From: Microbotryum silenes-acaulis
Taxonomy: Eukaryota; Basidiomycota; Microbotryomycetes; Microbotryales; Microbotryaceae
Assembly (NCBI GenBank): GCA_003665825.1
Contig: QPFY01000007.1
Location: 1,488,001 to 1,552,000, forward strand
Direction: 5' to 3'
DNA: 64,000 nucleotides
Within the stretch, counting starts at the first letter, position 1. Each line of letters starts with the position of its first letter. Made by a program: the position numbers and the translations under genes. The notes under the pieces are model-generated. The model saw nothing but the letters and a program-made list of their open reading frames with translations, had not been told where the DNA came from and did no database searches. Below are positions 1 through 9,500 of the stretch, one piece after another.

Positions 1-275
1 GCTCGTGCACTGCTGAAATCCACTTTTTCGATGTTGAAGGGCGGCACAAGTCAAAAACCGCCAAATCGAGGTGCACGGTCAATTGCTCGTGCACTGCTGA
101 AATCCACTTTTTCGACGCTGAAGGGCGGCACGGGTCAAAACCGTCAAATCGAGGTGCACGGTCAATTGCTCGTGCACTGCTGAAATCCACTTTTTCGACG
201 CTGAAGGGCGGCACGGGTCAAAACCGTCAAATCGAAGTGCACGGGGAATTGCTCGTGCACTCATGAAATCCACTA
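1..275. repeat. 83-84 bp tandem repeat, three copies plus a partial fourth
   Basis: Units start at 1, 85, 168 and 251, each opening with GCTCGTGCAC. The first unit is 84 bp and the next two 83 bp; the fourth stops after about 24 bases. Unit 1 differs from units 2 and 3 at several bases, so the array is not perfectly homogenised. At each junction GTGCACG and CGTGCAC are separated by about ten bases, so a short hairpin is possible. The array may continue left of the window. No coding role is visible. Confidence 0.9.
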
Positions 276-973
276 TATATATGGGCAAATACCACATGGC
301 ACAGACTCCCGAGAGACGCTTGCAAAGAAGCTCGCGCGAGCATCCTGTGGCATTTGAGAGTGGGGTGGTGGGGGGCAGCCGCACTCGTAGCCTTCGGCCA
401 CCGGCGCTCGCGATCTCCCATTTCGGGCTTTGGTGTATCGCTGGAGCTGAGGCACGGCAGACTTGAGGACTTGTAGACGTAAATAAGTGTATTGTAACTC
501 TGTCACGATCCCAACTGGTTTGTACATGCCTAATTTGTGCGATTATGCATTGTGCTTTGAGTATACTCAATTACACTAGTTGTTGTGGCCTTGACGACTT
601 TGGGGCGCGCGCGCGGTCCACTGCTTCTGGTCCTCGGGCCAGAACAAATGTACGGACATGTCCGTCCGCTTGATTTTAGATACAGCTGGATCAGATAATA
701 CTGATGCTGTCGAACAATTGTATGAGTAGACTCACTATCTGCAAGGAGAACATGATAGCATCTTATAATGATTGGAATTTTCATGTCCGTCCACTTGTCG
801 GTCGCGGTTGCGGACACGGCGGTCTGCGGTACGGACATGGCTGGGAGATGTTCGCACACTGTCATCCGACCCACGCCGCTTCGCTCGCTCCGACATGGTC
901 TGTGACGAGAGACAAGTGGCTGTATGAATTAAATCTTGTTTATACATCATTACATCAAAGAATTTCTAGAGAT
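276..973. other. Flanking sequence without a recognisable gene
   Basis: About 700 bases between the tandem repeat and the first retrotransposon. The only open frames are short and of random appearance, and I recognise no protein, tRNA or rRNA. A 12-bp palindrome CGGACATGTCCG lies near 652-663, and related GGACATG/GTCCGTCC words recur near 785 and 832. The last five bases (GAGAT, 969-973) are the expected left TSD of the A0 insertion; its right partner is outside the window. Confidence 0.6.
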
Positions 974-1335
974 TGTGAGGAATCCACTCTCCGCTCGGGT
1001 CAGGACTTAGGCGCGCGGAGCGAGCCGGGCGCATCGGCTCAGGACTTAGGCGCGCGCAGTGAGCCTGGCACATTGGCTCAGCCCCGAGGCTCGCTGGCTG
1101 AGGACTTGGGGCGCGCGGATCCCTTACTGTTAGATTCCTATTCATCACTCTTGGCTATAACTACATTGCTGACGTAGTAGAGTTGATCGAATAGGTATGT
1201 TGAAATGACGATTGATCACTCTTGGCTATAACTACATTGCTGACGTAGTAGAGTTGATCGAATAGGTATGTTGAAATGACGATTGATCACTCTTGGCTAT
1301 AACTACATTGCTGACGTAGTAGAGTTGATCGAATA
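974..1335 (+). repeat. A0 5' LTR (362 bp)
   Basis: It begins TGTGAGGAATCC and ends GATCGAATA, like the other Copia-A LTRs. It holds fewer GC-rich 39-bp repeats than A1 but three copies of the terminal unit that ends ATCGAATAG, separated by two GTATGTTGAAATGACGATT linkers. The right boundary is set by the primer-binding sequence that starts GGTTATAAGCCC at 1336. Confidence 0.9.
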
Positions 1336-1429
1336 GGTTATAAGCCCACGAGCCATTGGCCCCGCCGCTTGCAGTTTTTCCCTCGAGCCCAGCCACTCGA
1401 GCCGCCCCAGCCCATCGCACCATCGCAGC
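1336..1429 (+). promoter_or_regulatory. A0 primer-binding region and 5' leader
   Basis: It starts GGTTATAAGCCCACGAGC directly after the LTR. The same block follows the 5' LTR in A1-A4, and related blocks follow the B, C and D LTRs. It is close to the complement of an initiator tRNA anticodon arm (GGGCTCATAACC), with A opposite the first anticodon base. The gag start codon is at 1430. Confidence 0.75.
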
Positions 1430-1735
1430 ATGGACAGCTCCCCCGCCCCGCCTTCGCCCCCCAGGGACATCAGCTCCCCTGACCCTTCGATCAGCGTGCA
1501 AATCGCCACGCTACAGGCACAGCTTGCCGCTCTACAGGCCTCACAGCCCCCTGCCGCCGCCGCCGCCGCCACCCCGCCCGTCACTGCCACGCAGGCAAAC
1601 ACCGCCACCGCAACAAAAGTCGTGTTCCCCAAGCACGCTCGCCTTGACGGCCCTAAGTCGTTTACAAACTGGTTACGTCAACTCCGTCTCGCGCTTCCAA
1701 ATCAAGCCCGTGGTTACGTTCTTGACGGTGTCATT
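1430..1735 (+). pseudogene. A0 gag-pol segment 1 (Gag N-terminus)
   Basis: About 102 codons from the ATG at 1430, matching the start of the intact Copia-A polyprotein: a Pro/Ala-rich leader, then the [18 protein letters not shown] region of copia-type Gag. The frame stops being A0 at 1735, where solo LTR F was inserted after the TSD TCATT. It continues at 2635. Confidence 0.9.
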
Positions 1736-2629
1736 TGTTGAATTTCATTCTACTACAATCCTTCGAACACTTCAACCTTGCGCCGCAACTTACCCGGCCC
1801 GCCCATTTTCTTGCCTCGAGCGCCTTTCGCCTCGGCGCCTTTTTTGCCGCCGCGCGCCTTCGCCCTCGCTGCCAAGCCGCCCCCCCAGTCTTTCGCCTCG
1901 GGCGCCTTTCGCCTTTGCGGCTAAGCCGCCCCCTTGTCTCCGACTTCCGCGCCAGCCTGCTCAACTCACGCTCGCGCGCCGCCGCCTCCACGCCGGGACT
2001 TAGTCAGTCCGCACTCTCCAGCCTAGCCGAGCCAACGCCTCCGCCTCGCCACAGCCAGTTTGCCACCGCCGACCTCATGACCCATCGGCCATGCAGAACA
2101 TCGCCCACTCATGATGCCCGCGGTTTGCAACCTGAAGCCTGTCGTCACGGATCGCCTCACTCAACAACTCTGGATCGTGTAGATAAGTTTCCCCTCGTGT
2201 CCGTCGTCCAACACGGCACCCCTCAGAGCCTCGATGGTCCACTTGGAGTTCGGTCTTGAAGCTTCGCATTGTGTTAGCCCAGTTTGTCTTAGCGCGGCCC
2301 TTTGCTGGAACCTCACCCGACTTGCGCGCCCTCGCGCCTCTCTTCCTCTTCTCTACCGCTTCCCAACATTAGCTAGATCGCTAATCTTCGGTAGAGAACA
2401 GGTTAGTTGCAATCACATCTACCGCTTCCCAACATTAGCTAGATTGCTAATCTTCGGTAGAGAACAGATCGTCCAGCCGCACCGCGTTCGTCTCGTCAGA
2501 CCGCGCCTGTGCCGCCGCACGACCTCTCCGCCCGGACCGTCCGTCGCAACCCTGCCACGTCGACGCTCCTACAGTAGCCCTAGCGGTCGCTACACCAACC
2601 TCCCAAGGTCCTGCAGCCTACATTCAACA
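1736..2629 (+). repeat. Solo LTR of an unplaced retrotransposon family (F), 894 bp
   Basis: It begins TGTTGAATTTCATT and ends CTACATTCAACA, giving an 8-bp terminal inverted repeat TGTTGAAT/ATTCAACA. It is flanked by perfect TSDs TCATT (1731-1735 and 2630-2634). No internal coding region is present, so it is best read as a solo LTR left by LTR-LTR recombination. It contains a near-duplicate of about 50 bp (near 2353-2400 and 2419-2467) joined by GTTAGTTGCAATC, so 2402-2467 is a 66-bp GT...AG module. The family is not recognised. The start TGTTGAATT and the GTTAGTTGCAATC joiner are shared with Copia-C LTRs; the orientation is inferred from that joiner. Confidence 0.8.
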
Positions 2630-4744
2630 TCATTCCCCCAACGTGGACGGCCGACCAGCTTGCCGCTCGTGACGACGCCGCGCGGGAAATCATCGTTGGC
2701 TCGATCGACTCAACCGACGTCTCAGCCACCCTCGACACCATCCCCAGCGACGACCTGTCGGCACCACGCATCTTCGCCGCACTCAAGGCTCGTTTCGCAC
2801 CGGACGACGCCACTCGCACCCTCGAGTTGTTCGCCCGCCTTTGGGATTTCAGGAAGATGCCTGCCTCCGTCGAGGCGTACGACACCTGGCTCCGTGAATA
2901 CATGTCGATCGCGCAGGAAATCCGCGACGCCAAAACCTCGCTCAACGACGTGCTCGCCACTCACGTGCTCGCCATGGTCCCACCTTGCCTCGACAGCTTC
3001 CGCCTCACATTCACGGACGAGCAGCGCAACCAACGCGACCTCCCGGAACTCACGACGCTGACGGACCGCATTCGCATCCAGTTTCGCTCGGCGGGACTCT
3101 CGTCATCGCACTCGGCCATGCTCGCCACCGCCTCCCCTTGTCCCGCCTGCCGCGCCCCCGGCCACCGTCTGCGCGACTGCACCTCACGGGCGACACACCC
3201 GCCCGCCGGCCCCTGCCGCCGCTGCCACAAGAAAGGTCACTGGGCCCTCGACTGCAAGCACCGGGGCGAACAGAAACACACCGGCGACGACAACCAGGAC
3301 GACATGTCTCTCCCCGCCGCTCAACAGCCTAACGTCGGCTATTTCGCCTCCTGCCTGTTCGCTCGCCGGCAACTCCCGACTGACACCTTTGTAGTCGACT
3401 CGGGCGCCACGGCACACATGGTCGCCGATCGCTCTCTATTCACGGCTTATCGCCAGACGGCGCACACCAAGATCGGCGGCATTGCTGGCGGTATCATGGC
3501 CATTGGTATGGGGGACGTAGCGTTCGTTGCCAAGACCGGACATCCGATCACGCTGCGTGGCGTTCTGCACACGCCGGGCCTCCACGTCAACCTCCTCTCT
3601 GTCTCTCGCCTCTGCGACACCGACCGCGTTCGACTCGCCTTCACCAGCGACGGCATCGACATCGCCAAGGACGGCCAGGCCATTGCTCACGGTACCAGGG
3701 TTAACGACGGTCTCTACCTTTTGGACGCGGACCACACCAAGTGTCAGCAGCTTGCCTTTCTCTCGCGTTCTGAGTCGACCGTGCCCCTGCTTACCCTTCA
3801 CCGCTGCCTCGGCCATCTTGCCCCATCCTCTATACAGAAGATGATCGCCGCAGGTTTGCTGGACGGGTTTGGGGCCGGGTACAGTGACAAAGACGTAGAG
3901 GAGTTTGTTTGCAATGCTTGCCTTGGTTCCAAAGGCCACCGTCTTCCTTTTCCCGACTCTGAGTCGCATTCCCCCGAAAGACTTGGCCTCGTGTACAGCA
4001 ATGTCCTTTCGTTCCCCACTCCGTCCTTGACCGGGAAGCGCTACCTTGTCACATTTCTTGACGACCACTCTCGCAAACTCTGGGCATACGCGATCGATCA
4101 CAAAAGCGACGTCTTCCCGACCTTCCAGACTTGGCTCGCCGAAGTGGAGTTAGAAACGAACGCGCGTTTAAGGATTCTTCGCACCGACAACGGCGGGGAG
4201 TACCGATCGAACGCATTCACGGAGTTCTGCAAGTCCAGGGGCATTCGTCGTCAATACTCTATCCCCTACACACCTCAGCAAAACGGTCGTGCCGAACGTG
4301 TCAATCTCTCCATTGTCGAGGGCGTCCTCGCCCTCCTTGCTGACTCCCATCTGCCGGCCACCTTTTGGGATGAAGCGGCTGCGTACTTCGTTTATTGCAA
4401 AAACAGGTGCTCACACTCAGCTTTGGCCAAACAGACTCCAGAATCCGTTTGGAACGGCCAACGCACCACCGCCACCGCCCTCCACCCGTTCGGCTGCGCG
4501 GCCTGGCTCACGGTCGCGCCGGACCTTCGCAGCAAGCTCGACCCCAAGGCCGCGCGCGTGATCTTCACCGGTTACGACCTCGCCTCCAAGGCTTTCCGTT
4601 TCTTCGACCATTCCACCAACAAGGTTGTGATTGGCCGAAATGCCACCTTCCTCGACGACGACTTTCCCGGCCTACCGATCAGCACGCCCGTCGATGCGGA
4701 CGACACCAAACGCCAGTTCGTCATTCCCGCCGACACGCCCGCCC
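2630..4744 (+). pseudogene. A0 gag-pol segment 2 (Gag, protease, most of integrase)
   Basis: Resumes at the codon interrupted at 1735 and stays open to the next insertion. It holds the remaining Gag, two CX2CX4HX4C zinc knuckles (near 3139-3249), the aspartic protease motif DSGATAHM (near 3397), the integrase HHCC finger and the DDE core. One change matters: where A1-A4 read HSDVLSF, A0 reads YSNVLSF (codon AAT near 3999), so the first catalytic aspartate of integrase is lost. The segment ends at 4744 inside the linker before reverse transcriptase, where a gypsy LTR was inserted (TSD CGCCC). Confidence 0.9.
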
Positions 4745-5307
4745 TGACAGGCGACGTCCGCAGGGATGACGTCGTCTACACGCGTTGGTGCGAGGGGGTG
4801 GGATTTCAGGAAGCGTCGGCTGTTGCGGCGGCAGTCGACAGAGGATCAACCGAGGAGGGGAGTCGGTCGAGAGGCTCGCAGGAAATCAAGTATAACGGAC
4901 TTAATTCCCAAACGATCGACAAGAAGAGGAAGGGCAACCAAACAAGAAGAGCGGACCAAGCTCCGGGGGAAGGTGCTAAGACAAAAAGGAAGGGACTGCT
5001 CCAGGCACAGAGGGGACTTAGCCAAATCAACCACTCCAAGAGGTCGCCTCAGGGGTAAAAAGGATTGCTCGCGGGAGCACCGGTAAAAACCCTGAAGCCG
5101 CGCCTCGGCTAACAAAAAGATAAAACAAACCAAAAGAAGATTGCGCTCTGGGCGCATCGAACCCTCGACCACCGAGTGCGCGCCCACGCGCCTCACGCCT
5201 ACGCCATCACGCCGACGATGCTTGAAACAAGGCAAGCATCCGGTCAAGTCAACTCTACCCGCATATAGCCTTGGGGGCTTCCTTCGAGTATTGCTGTCAT
5301 CCTGACA
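4745..5307 (-). repeat. Solo LTR of the chromoviral gypsy family E, 563 bp
   Basis: It begins TGACAGGCGACG and ends ATCCTGACA on the + strand, flanked by TSDs CGCCC (4740-4744 and 5308-5312). It is nearly identical to the 3' LTR of the gypsy element at 60214-60775, with only a few single-base or indel differences. No internal gypsy sequence accompanies it, so the element was reduced to one LTR by recombination. Terminal inverted repeat TGTCAGG/CCTGTCA. Confidence 0.93.
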
Positions 5308-5752
5308 CGCCCCCGCCGTCAAGACGAGGACCCCACTAGTAAGGTCGGCGCACATGGACGTCTCATCCTCTCTTGATGATTCTGCCATGAGCGCCGTTGA
5401 CGTGGCCCCAGGGTACACTGGCGGATCCTTACTTAATTCTACAGATACCAGCCCCTCGCCGTCCCCGTCGCTTGCCCCGCTTTCGTCGCCCGCCACGTCC
5501 TCGGCCGGAGGACCGTCCCTCGATGACTCGGACGATCCGCTTGACCTCCTCAACTCCAACACCGCGGTTCGCCTCAACCTGATGGACGTACATCGATCCG
5601 ACGACGACACCCTGGTGACGCCCGCACCCGCCATTGCCCCCGCTGAACAGCCCTCCAATGACGACTCCCCTGATGAGATCGATTTCCTCTCTCGCCACCA
5701 CCGCGCCTTCATCGCCACAGACGACGACGACCCCACCCTCGACGCCATCGAG
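5308..5752 (+). pseudogene. A0 gag-pol segment 3 (integrase to reverse transcriptase linker)
   Basis: Continues the A0 reading frame after the gypsy solo LTR. It contains the block starting CCACTAGTAAGGTCGG that is unusually conserved with Copia-D, then an acidic Ser/Asp/Pro-rich linker. A0 sequence stops at the TSD TCGAG (5748-5752), where D-beta was inserted; the frame runs on into the D LTR to a stop at 5836 by chance. Confidence 0.9.
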
Positions 5753-6055
5753 TGTGAAGAGTCCACTCTCAGCTCGACAGGGGCGCCTCGGTCGTTGCGC
5801 GCGCCTGCTAGCCCGCCCCCTGCGGAGGGGACTTAGACGCGCGCGACTGCCTCAGCGCGGCGGCGCCGGCGGATTCGCGCGCGCGCCCGCTAGCCCGCCC
5901 CCTGCGGTGGGGACTTAGACGCGCGCGACTGCCTCAGCGCGCCAGCAATTTCACCCGCGCCTGGGCCTATCCCAGAGCGGGCCTCCTTTCTGTTTCTTAG
6001 CTTCCTTCTCATCACTTCTGTTCGACTTGCAACCTCTCCTGACAGTAGTGGTGAT
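5753..6055 (+). repeat. D 5' LTR, first part (D-beta type), split by A1
   Basis: Begins TGTGAAGAGTCCACTC, contains the GC-rich duplicated block (near 5809 and 5891, period about 82 bp), and has the GACTTGCAACC variant typical of the D-beta 3' LTR. It is cut at GTGAT (6051-6055) by A1 and resumes at 11337. Confidence 0.9.
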
Positions 6056-6410
6056 TGTGAGGAATCCACTCTCCGCTCGGGTCAGGACTTAGGCGCGCGG
6101 AGCGAGCCGGGCGCATCGGCTCAGGACTTAGGCGCGCGGAGCGAGCCGGGCACATCGGCCCAGGACTTGGGCGCGCGGAGCGAGCCTGGGACTTAGGCGC
6201 GCGCAGCGAGCCTGGCACATTGGCTCAGCCCCGAGGCTCCCTGGCTGAGGACTTGGGGCGCGCGGCTCCCTTACTGTTAGCTTCCTATTCATCACTCTTG
6301 GCTATAACTACATCGCTGACGTAGTAGAGTTGATCGAATAGGTATGTTGAAATGAGATTCATCACTCTTGGCTATAACTACATCGCTGACGTAGTAGAGT
6401 TGATCGAATA
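6056..6410 (+). repeat. A1 5' LTR (355 bp)
   Basis: TGTGAGGAATCC...GATCGAATA. It contains three full copies and one partial copy of a 39-bp GC-rich repeat and two terminal units separated by a GTATGTTGAAATG linker. The same length as the A1 3' LTR. Confidence 0.95.
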
Positions 6411-6411
6411 G
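6342..6411 (+). other. Intron-like 70-bp module in the A1 5' LTR
   Basis: It starts GTATGT directly after AG, contains CTGAC 26 bases before the end and ends GAATAG. Its last base is the first base of the primer site. Removing it would give exactly a one-unit LTR followed by GTTATAAG. Present as one extra unit in A1, A3 and A4 LTRs, and as two in A0 and the A2 3' LTR. Splicing is inferred, not shown. Confidence 0.5.
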
Positions 6412-6502
6412 GTTATAAGCCCACGAGCTACCAGCCCCGCCGCTTGCATTTTCCCTCGAGCCCAGCCACTCGAGCCGCCCCAGCCCATCGCACCATCGCA
6501 GC
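6411..6502 (+). promoter_or_regulatory. A1 primer-binding region and leader
   Basis: GGTTATAAGCCCACGAGC then TACCAGCCCC. Reverse-complemented it contains GGTAGCTCG and GGGCTTATAACC, resembling the D-arm and anticodon arm of a methionine initiator tRNA, with T where the tRNA has C34. The rest of the 92-base leader runs to the ATG at 6503. Confidence 0.7.
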
Positions 6503-9500
6503 ATGGACAGCTCCCCCGCCCCGCCCTCGCCTCCCAGGGACACCAGCTCCCCTGACCCTTCGATCAGCGTGCAAATCGCCACGCTACAGGCACAGCTTGC
6601 CGCTCTACAGGCCTCACCGCCCCCTGCCGCCGCCGCCGCCGCCACCCCGCCCGTCACTGCCACGCAGGCAAACACCGCCACCGCATCAAAAGTCGTGTTC
6701 CCCAAGCACGCTCGTCTTGACGGGCCTAAGTCGTTTACGAACTGGTTACGTCAACTCCGTCTCGCGCTTCCAAATCAAGTCCGTGGTTACGTTCTTGACG
6801 GTGTCATCCCCCCGACATGGACGGCTGACCAGCTTGCCGCCCGTGACGACGCCGCGCGGGAAATCATCGTTGGCTCGATCGACTCCGCCGACGTCTCAGC
6901 CACCCTCGACACCATCCCCAGCGACGACCTGTCGGCACCACGCATCTTCGCCGCACTCAAGGCTCGTTTCGCACCGGACGACGCCACTCGCACCCTCGAG
7001 TTGTTCGCCCGCCTTTGGGATTTCAGGAAGATGCCTGCCTCCGTCGAGGCGTACGACACCTGGCTCCGCGAATACATGTCGATCGCGCAGGAAATCCGCG
7101 ACGCCAAAACCTCGCTCAACGACGTGCTCGCCACTCACGTGCTCGCCATGGTCCCACCTTGCCTCGACAGCTTCCGCCTCACATTCACGGACGAGCAGCG
7201 CAACCAACGCGACCTCCCGGAACTCACGACGCTGACGGATCGCATTCGCATCCAGCTTCGCTCGGCGGGACTCTCGTCATCACACTCGGCCATGCTCGCC
7301 ACCGCCTCCCCTTGTCCCGCCTGCCGCGCCCCCGGCCACCGCCTGCGCGACTGCACCTCACGGGCGAAACACCCGCCCGCCGGCCCCTGCCGCCGCTGCC
7401 ACAAGAAAGGGCACTGGGCCCTCGACTGCAAGCACCGGGGCGAACAAAAACACACCGGCGACGACAACCAGGACGACATGTCTCTCCCCGCCGCTCAACA
7501 GCCTAACGTCGGCTATTTCGCCTCCTGCCTGTTCGCTCGCCGGCAACTCCCGACTGATGCCTTTGTAGTCGACTCGGGCGGCACGGCACACATGGTCGCC
7601 GATCGTTCTCTATTCACGGCTTATCGCCAGACGGCGCACACCAAGATCGGCGGCATTGCCGGCGGTATCACGGCCATCGGCATGGGGGACGTAGCGTTCG
7701 TTGCCAAGACCGGACATCCGATCACGCTGCGTGGCGTTCTGCACACGCCGGGCCTCCACGTCAACCTCCTCTCCGTCTCTCGCCTCTGCGACACCGACCG
7801 CGTTCGACTCGCCTTCACCAGCGACGGCATCGACATCGCCAAGGACGGCCAGGCCATTGCTCACGGTACCAGGGTTAACGACGGTCTCTACCTTTTGGAC
7901 GCGGACCACACCAAGTGTCAGCAGCTTGCCTTTCTCTCGCGTTCTGAGTCGACCGTGCCCCTGCTTACCCTTCACCGCTGCCTCGGCCATCTTGCCCCAT
8001 CCTCTATACAGAAGATGATCGCCGCAGGTTTGCTGGACGGGTTTGGGGCCGGGTACAGTGACAAAGACGTAGAGGAGTTTGTTTGCAATGCTTGCCTTGG
8101 TTCCAAAGGCCACCGTCTTCCTTTTCCCGACTCTGAGTCGCATTCCCCCGAAAGACTCGGCCTCGTGCACAGCGATGTCCTTTCGTTCCCCACTCCGTCC
8201 TTGACCGGGAAGCGCTACCTTGTCACATTTCTTGACGACCACTCTCGCAAACTCTGGGCATACGCGATCGATCACAAAAGCGACGTCTTCCCGACCTTCC
8301 AGACTTGGCTCGCCGAAGTGGAGTTAGAGACGAACGAGCGTTTAAAAACCCTTCGCACCGACAACGGCGGGGAGTACCAATCGAACGCATTCACGGAGTT
8401 CTGCAAGTCCAGGGGTATTCGTCGTCAATATTCTATCCCCTACACACCTCAGCAAAACGGTCGTGCCGAACGTGTCAATCTCTCCATCGTCGAGGGCGTC
8501 CTTGCCCTCCTTGCTGACTCCCATCTGCCGGCCACCTTTTGGGATGAAGCGGCTGCATACTTCGTTTATTGCAAAAACAGGTGCTCACACTCAGCTTTGG
8601 CCAAACAGACTCCAGAATCCGTTTGGAACGGCCAACGCACCACCGCCACCGCCCTCCACCCGTTCGGCTGCGCGGCCTGGCTCACGGTCGCGCCGAACCT
8701 TCGCAGCAAGCTCGACCCCAAGGCCGCGCGCGTGATCTTCACCGGTTACGACCTCGCCTCCAAGGCTTTCCGTTTCTTCGACCATTCTACCAACAAGGTT
8801 GTGATTGGCCGAAATGCCACCTTCCTCGACGACGACTTCCCCGGTCTACCAATCAACACGCCCGTCGATGCGGACGACACCGAACGCCAGTTCGTCATTC
8901 CCGCCGACACGCCCGCCCCAGCCGTCAAGACGAGGACCCCACTAGTAAGGTCGGCGCACATGGACGTCTCATCCTCTCTTGATGATTCTGCCATGAGCGC
9001 CGTTGACGTGGCCCCAGGGTACACTGGCGGATCCTTACTTAATTCTACAGATACCAGCCCCTCGCCGTCCCCGTCGCTTGCCCCGCTTTCGTCGCCCGCC
9101 ACATCCTCGGCCGGGGGACCGTCCCTCGATGACTCGGACGACCCGCTTGACCTCCTCAACTCCAACACCGCGGTTCGCCTCAACCTGATGGACGTACATC
9201 AATCCGACGACGACACCCTGGTGACGCCCGCACCCGCCATGGCCCCCGCTGAACAGCCCTCCGATGACGACTCCCCTGATGAGATCGATTTCCTCTCTCG
9301 CCACCACCGCGCCTTCATCGCCGCAGAAGACGACAACCCCGCCCTCGAAGCCATCGAGCCCATCAAATCGATCACTAGCGACCCTCAGACCTGGCGTGAA
9401 GCAATGTCCAGCGACGAGCACGACATCTGGGCTCAGGCTGCCGCCGCCGAGTTCACCGCCATGCGCGACGACTTCAAGGTGTTCACCATCGAGCCTCGAT

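Noticed and set aside
1..275. CRISPR-like array
   Set aside because: Whole units repeat without unique spacers, and the surrounding sequence is eukaryotic retrotransposon DNA.
1356..3061. Pro/Arg/Ser-rich open frames in the first A0 segment and LTR F
   Set aside because: They are alternate-frame readings of GC-rich gag and LTR sequence, repeated in the same form in other A copies.
4745..5307. A truncated gypsy gene within the solo LTR
   Set aside because: Both ends match the E 3' LTR exactly and TSDs flank it; the open frames in it have no gypsy domain.
5354..5836. A separate 160-codon gene
   Set aside because: It is A0 polyprotein sequence running by chance into the inserted D LTR.
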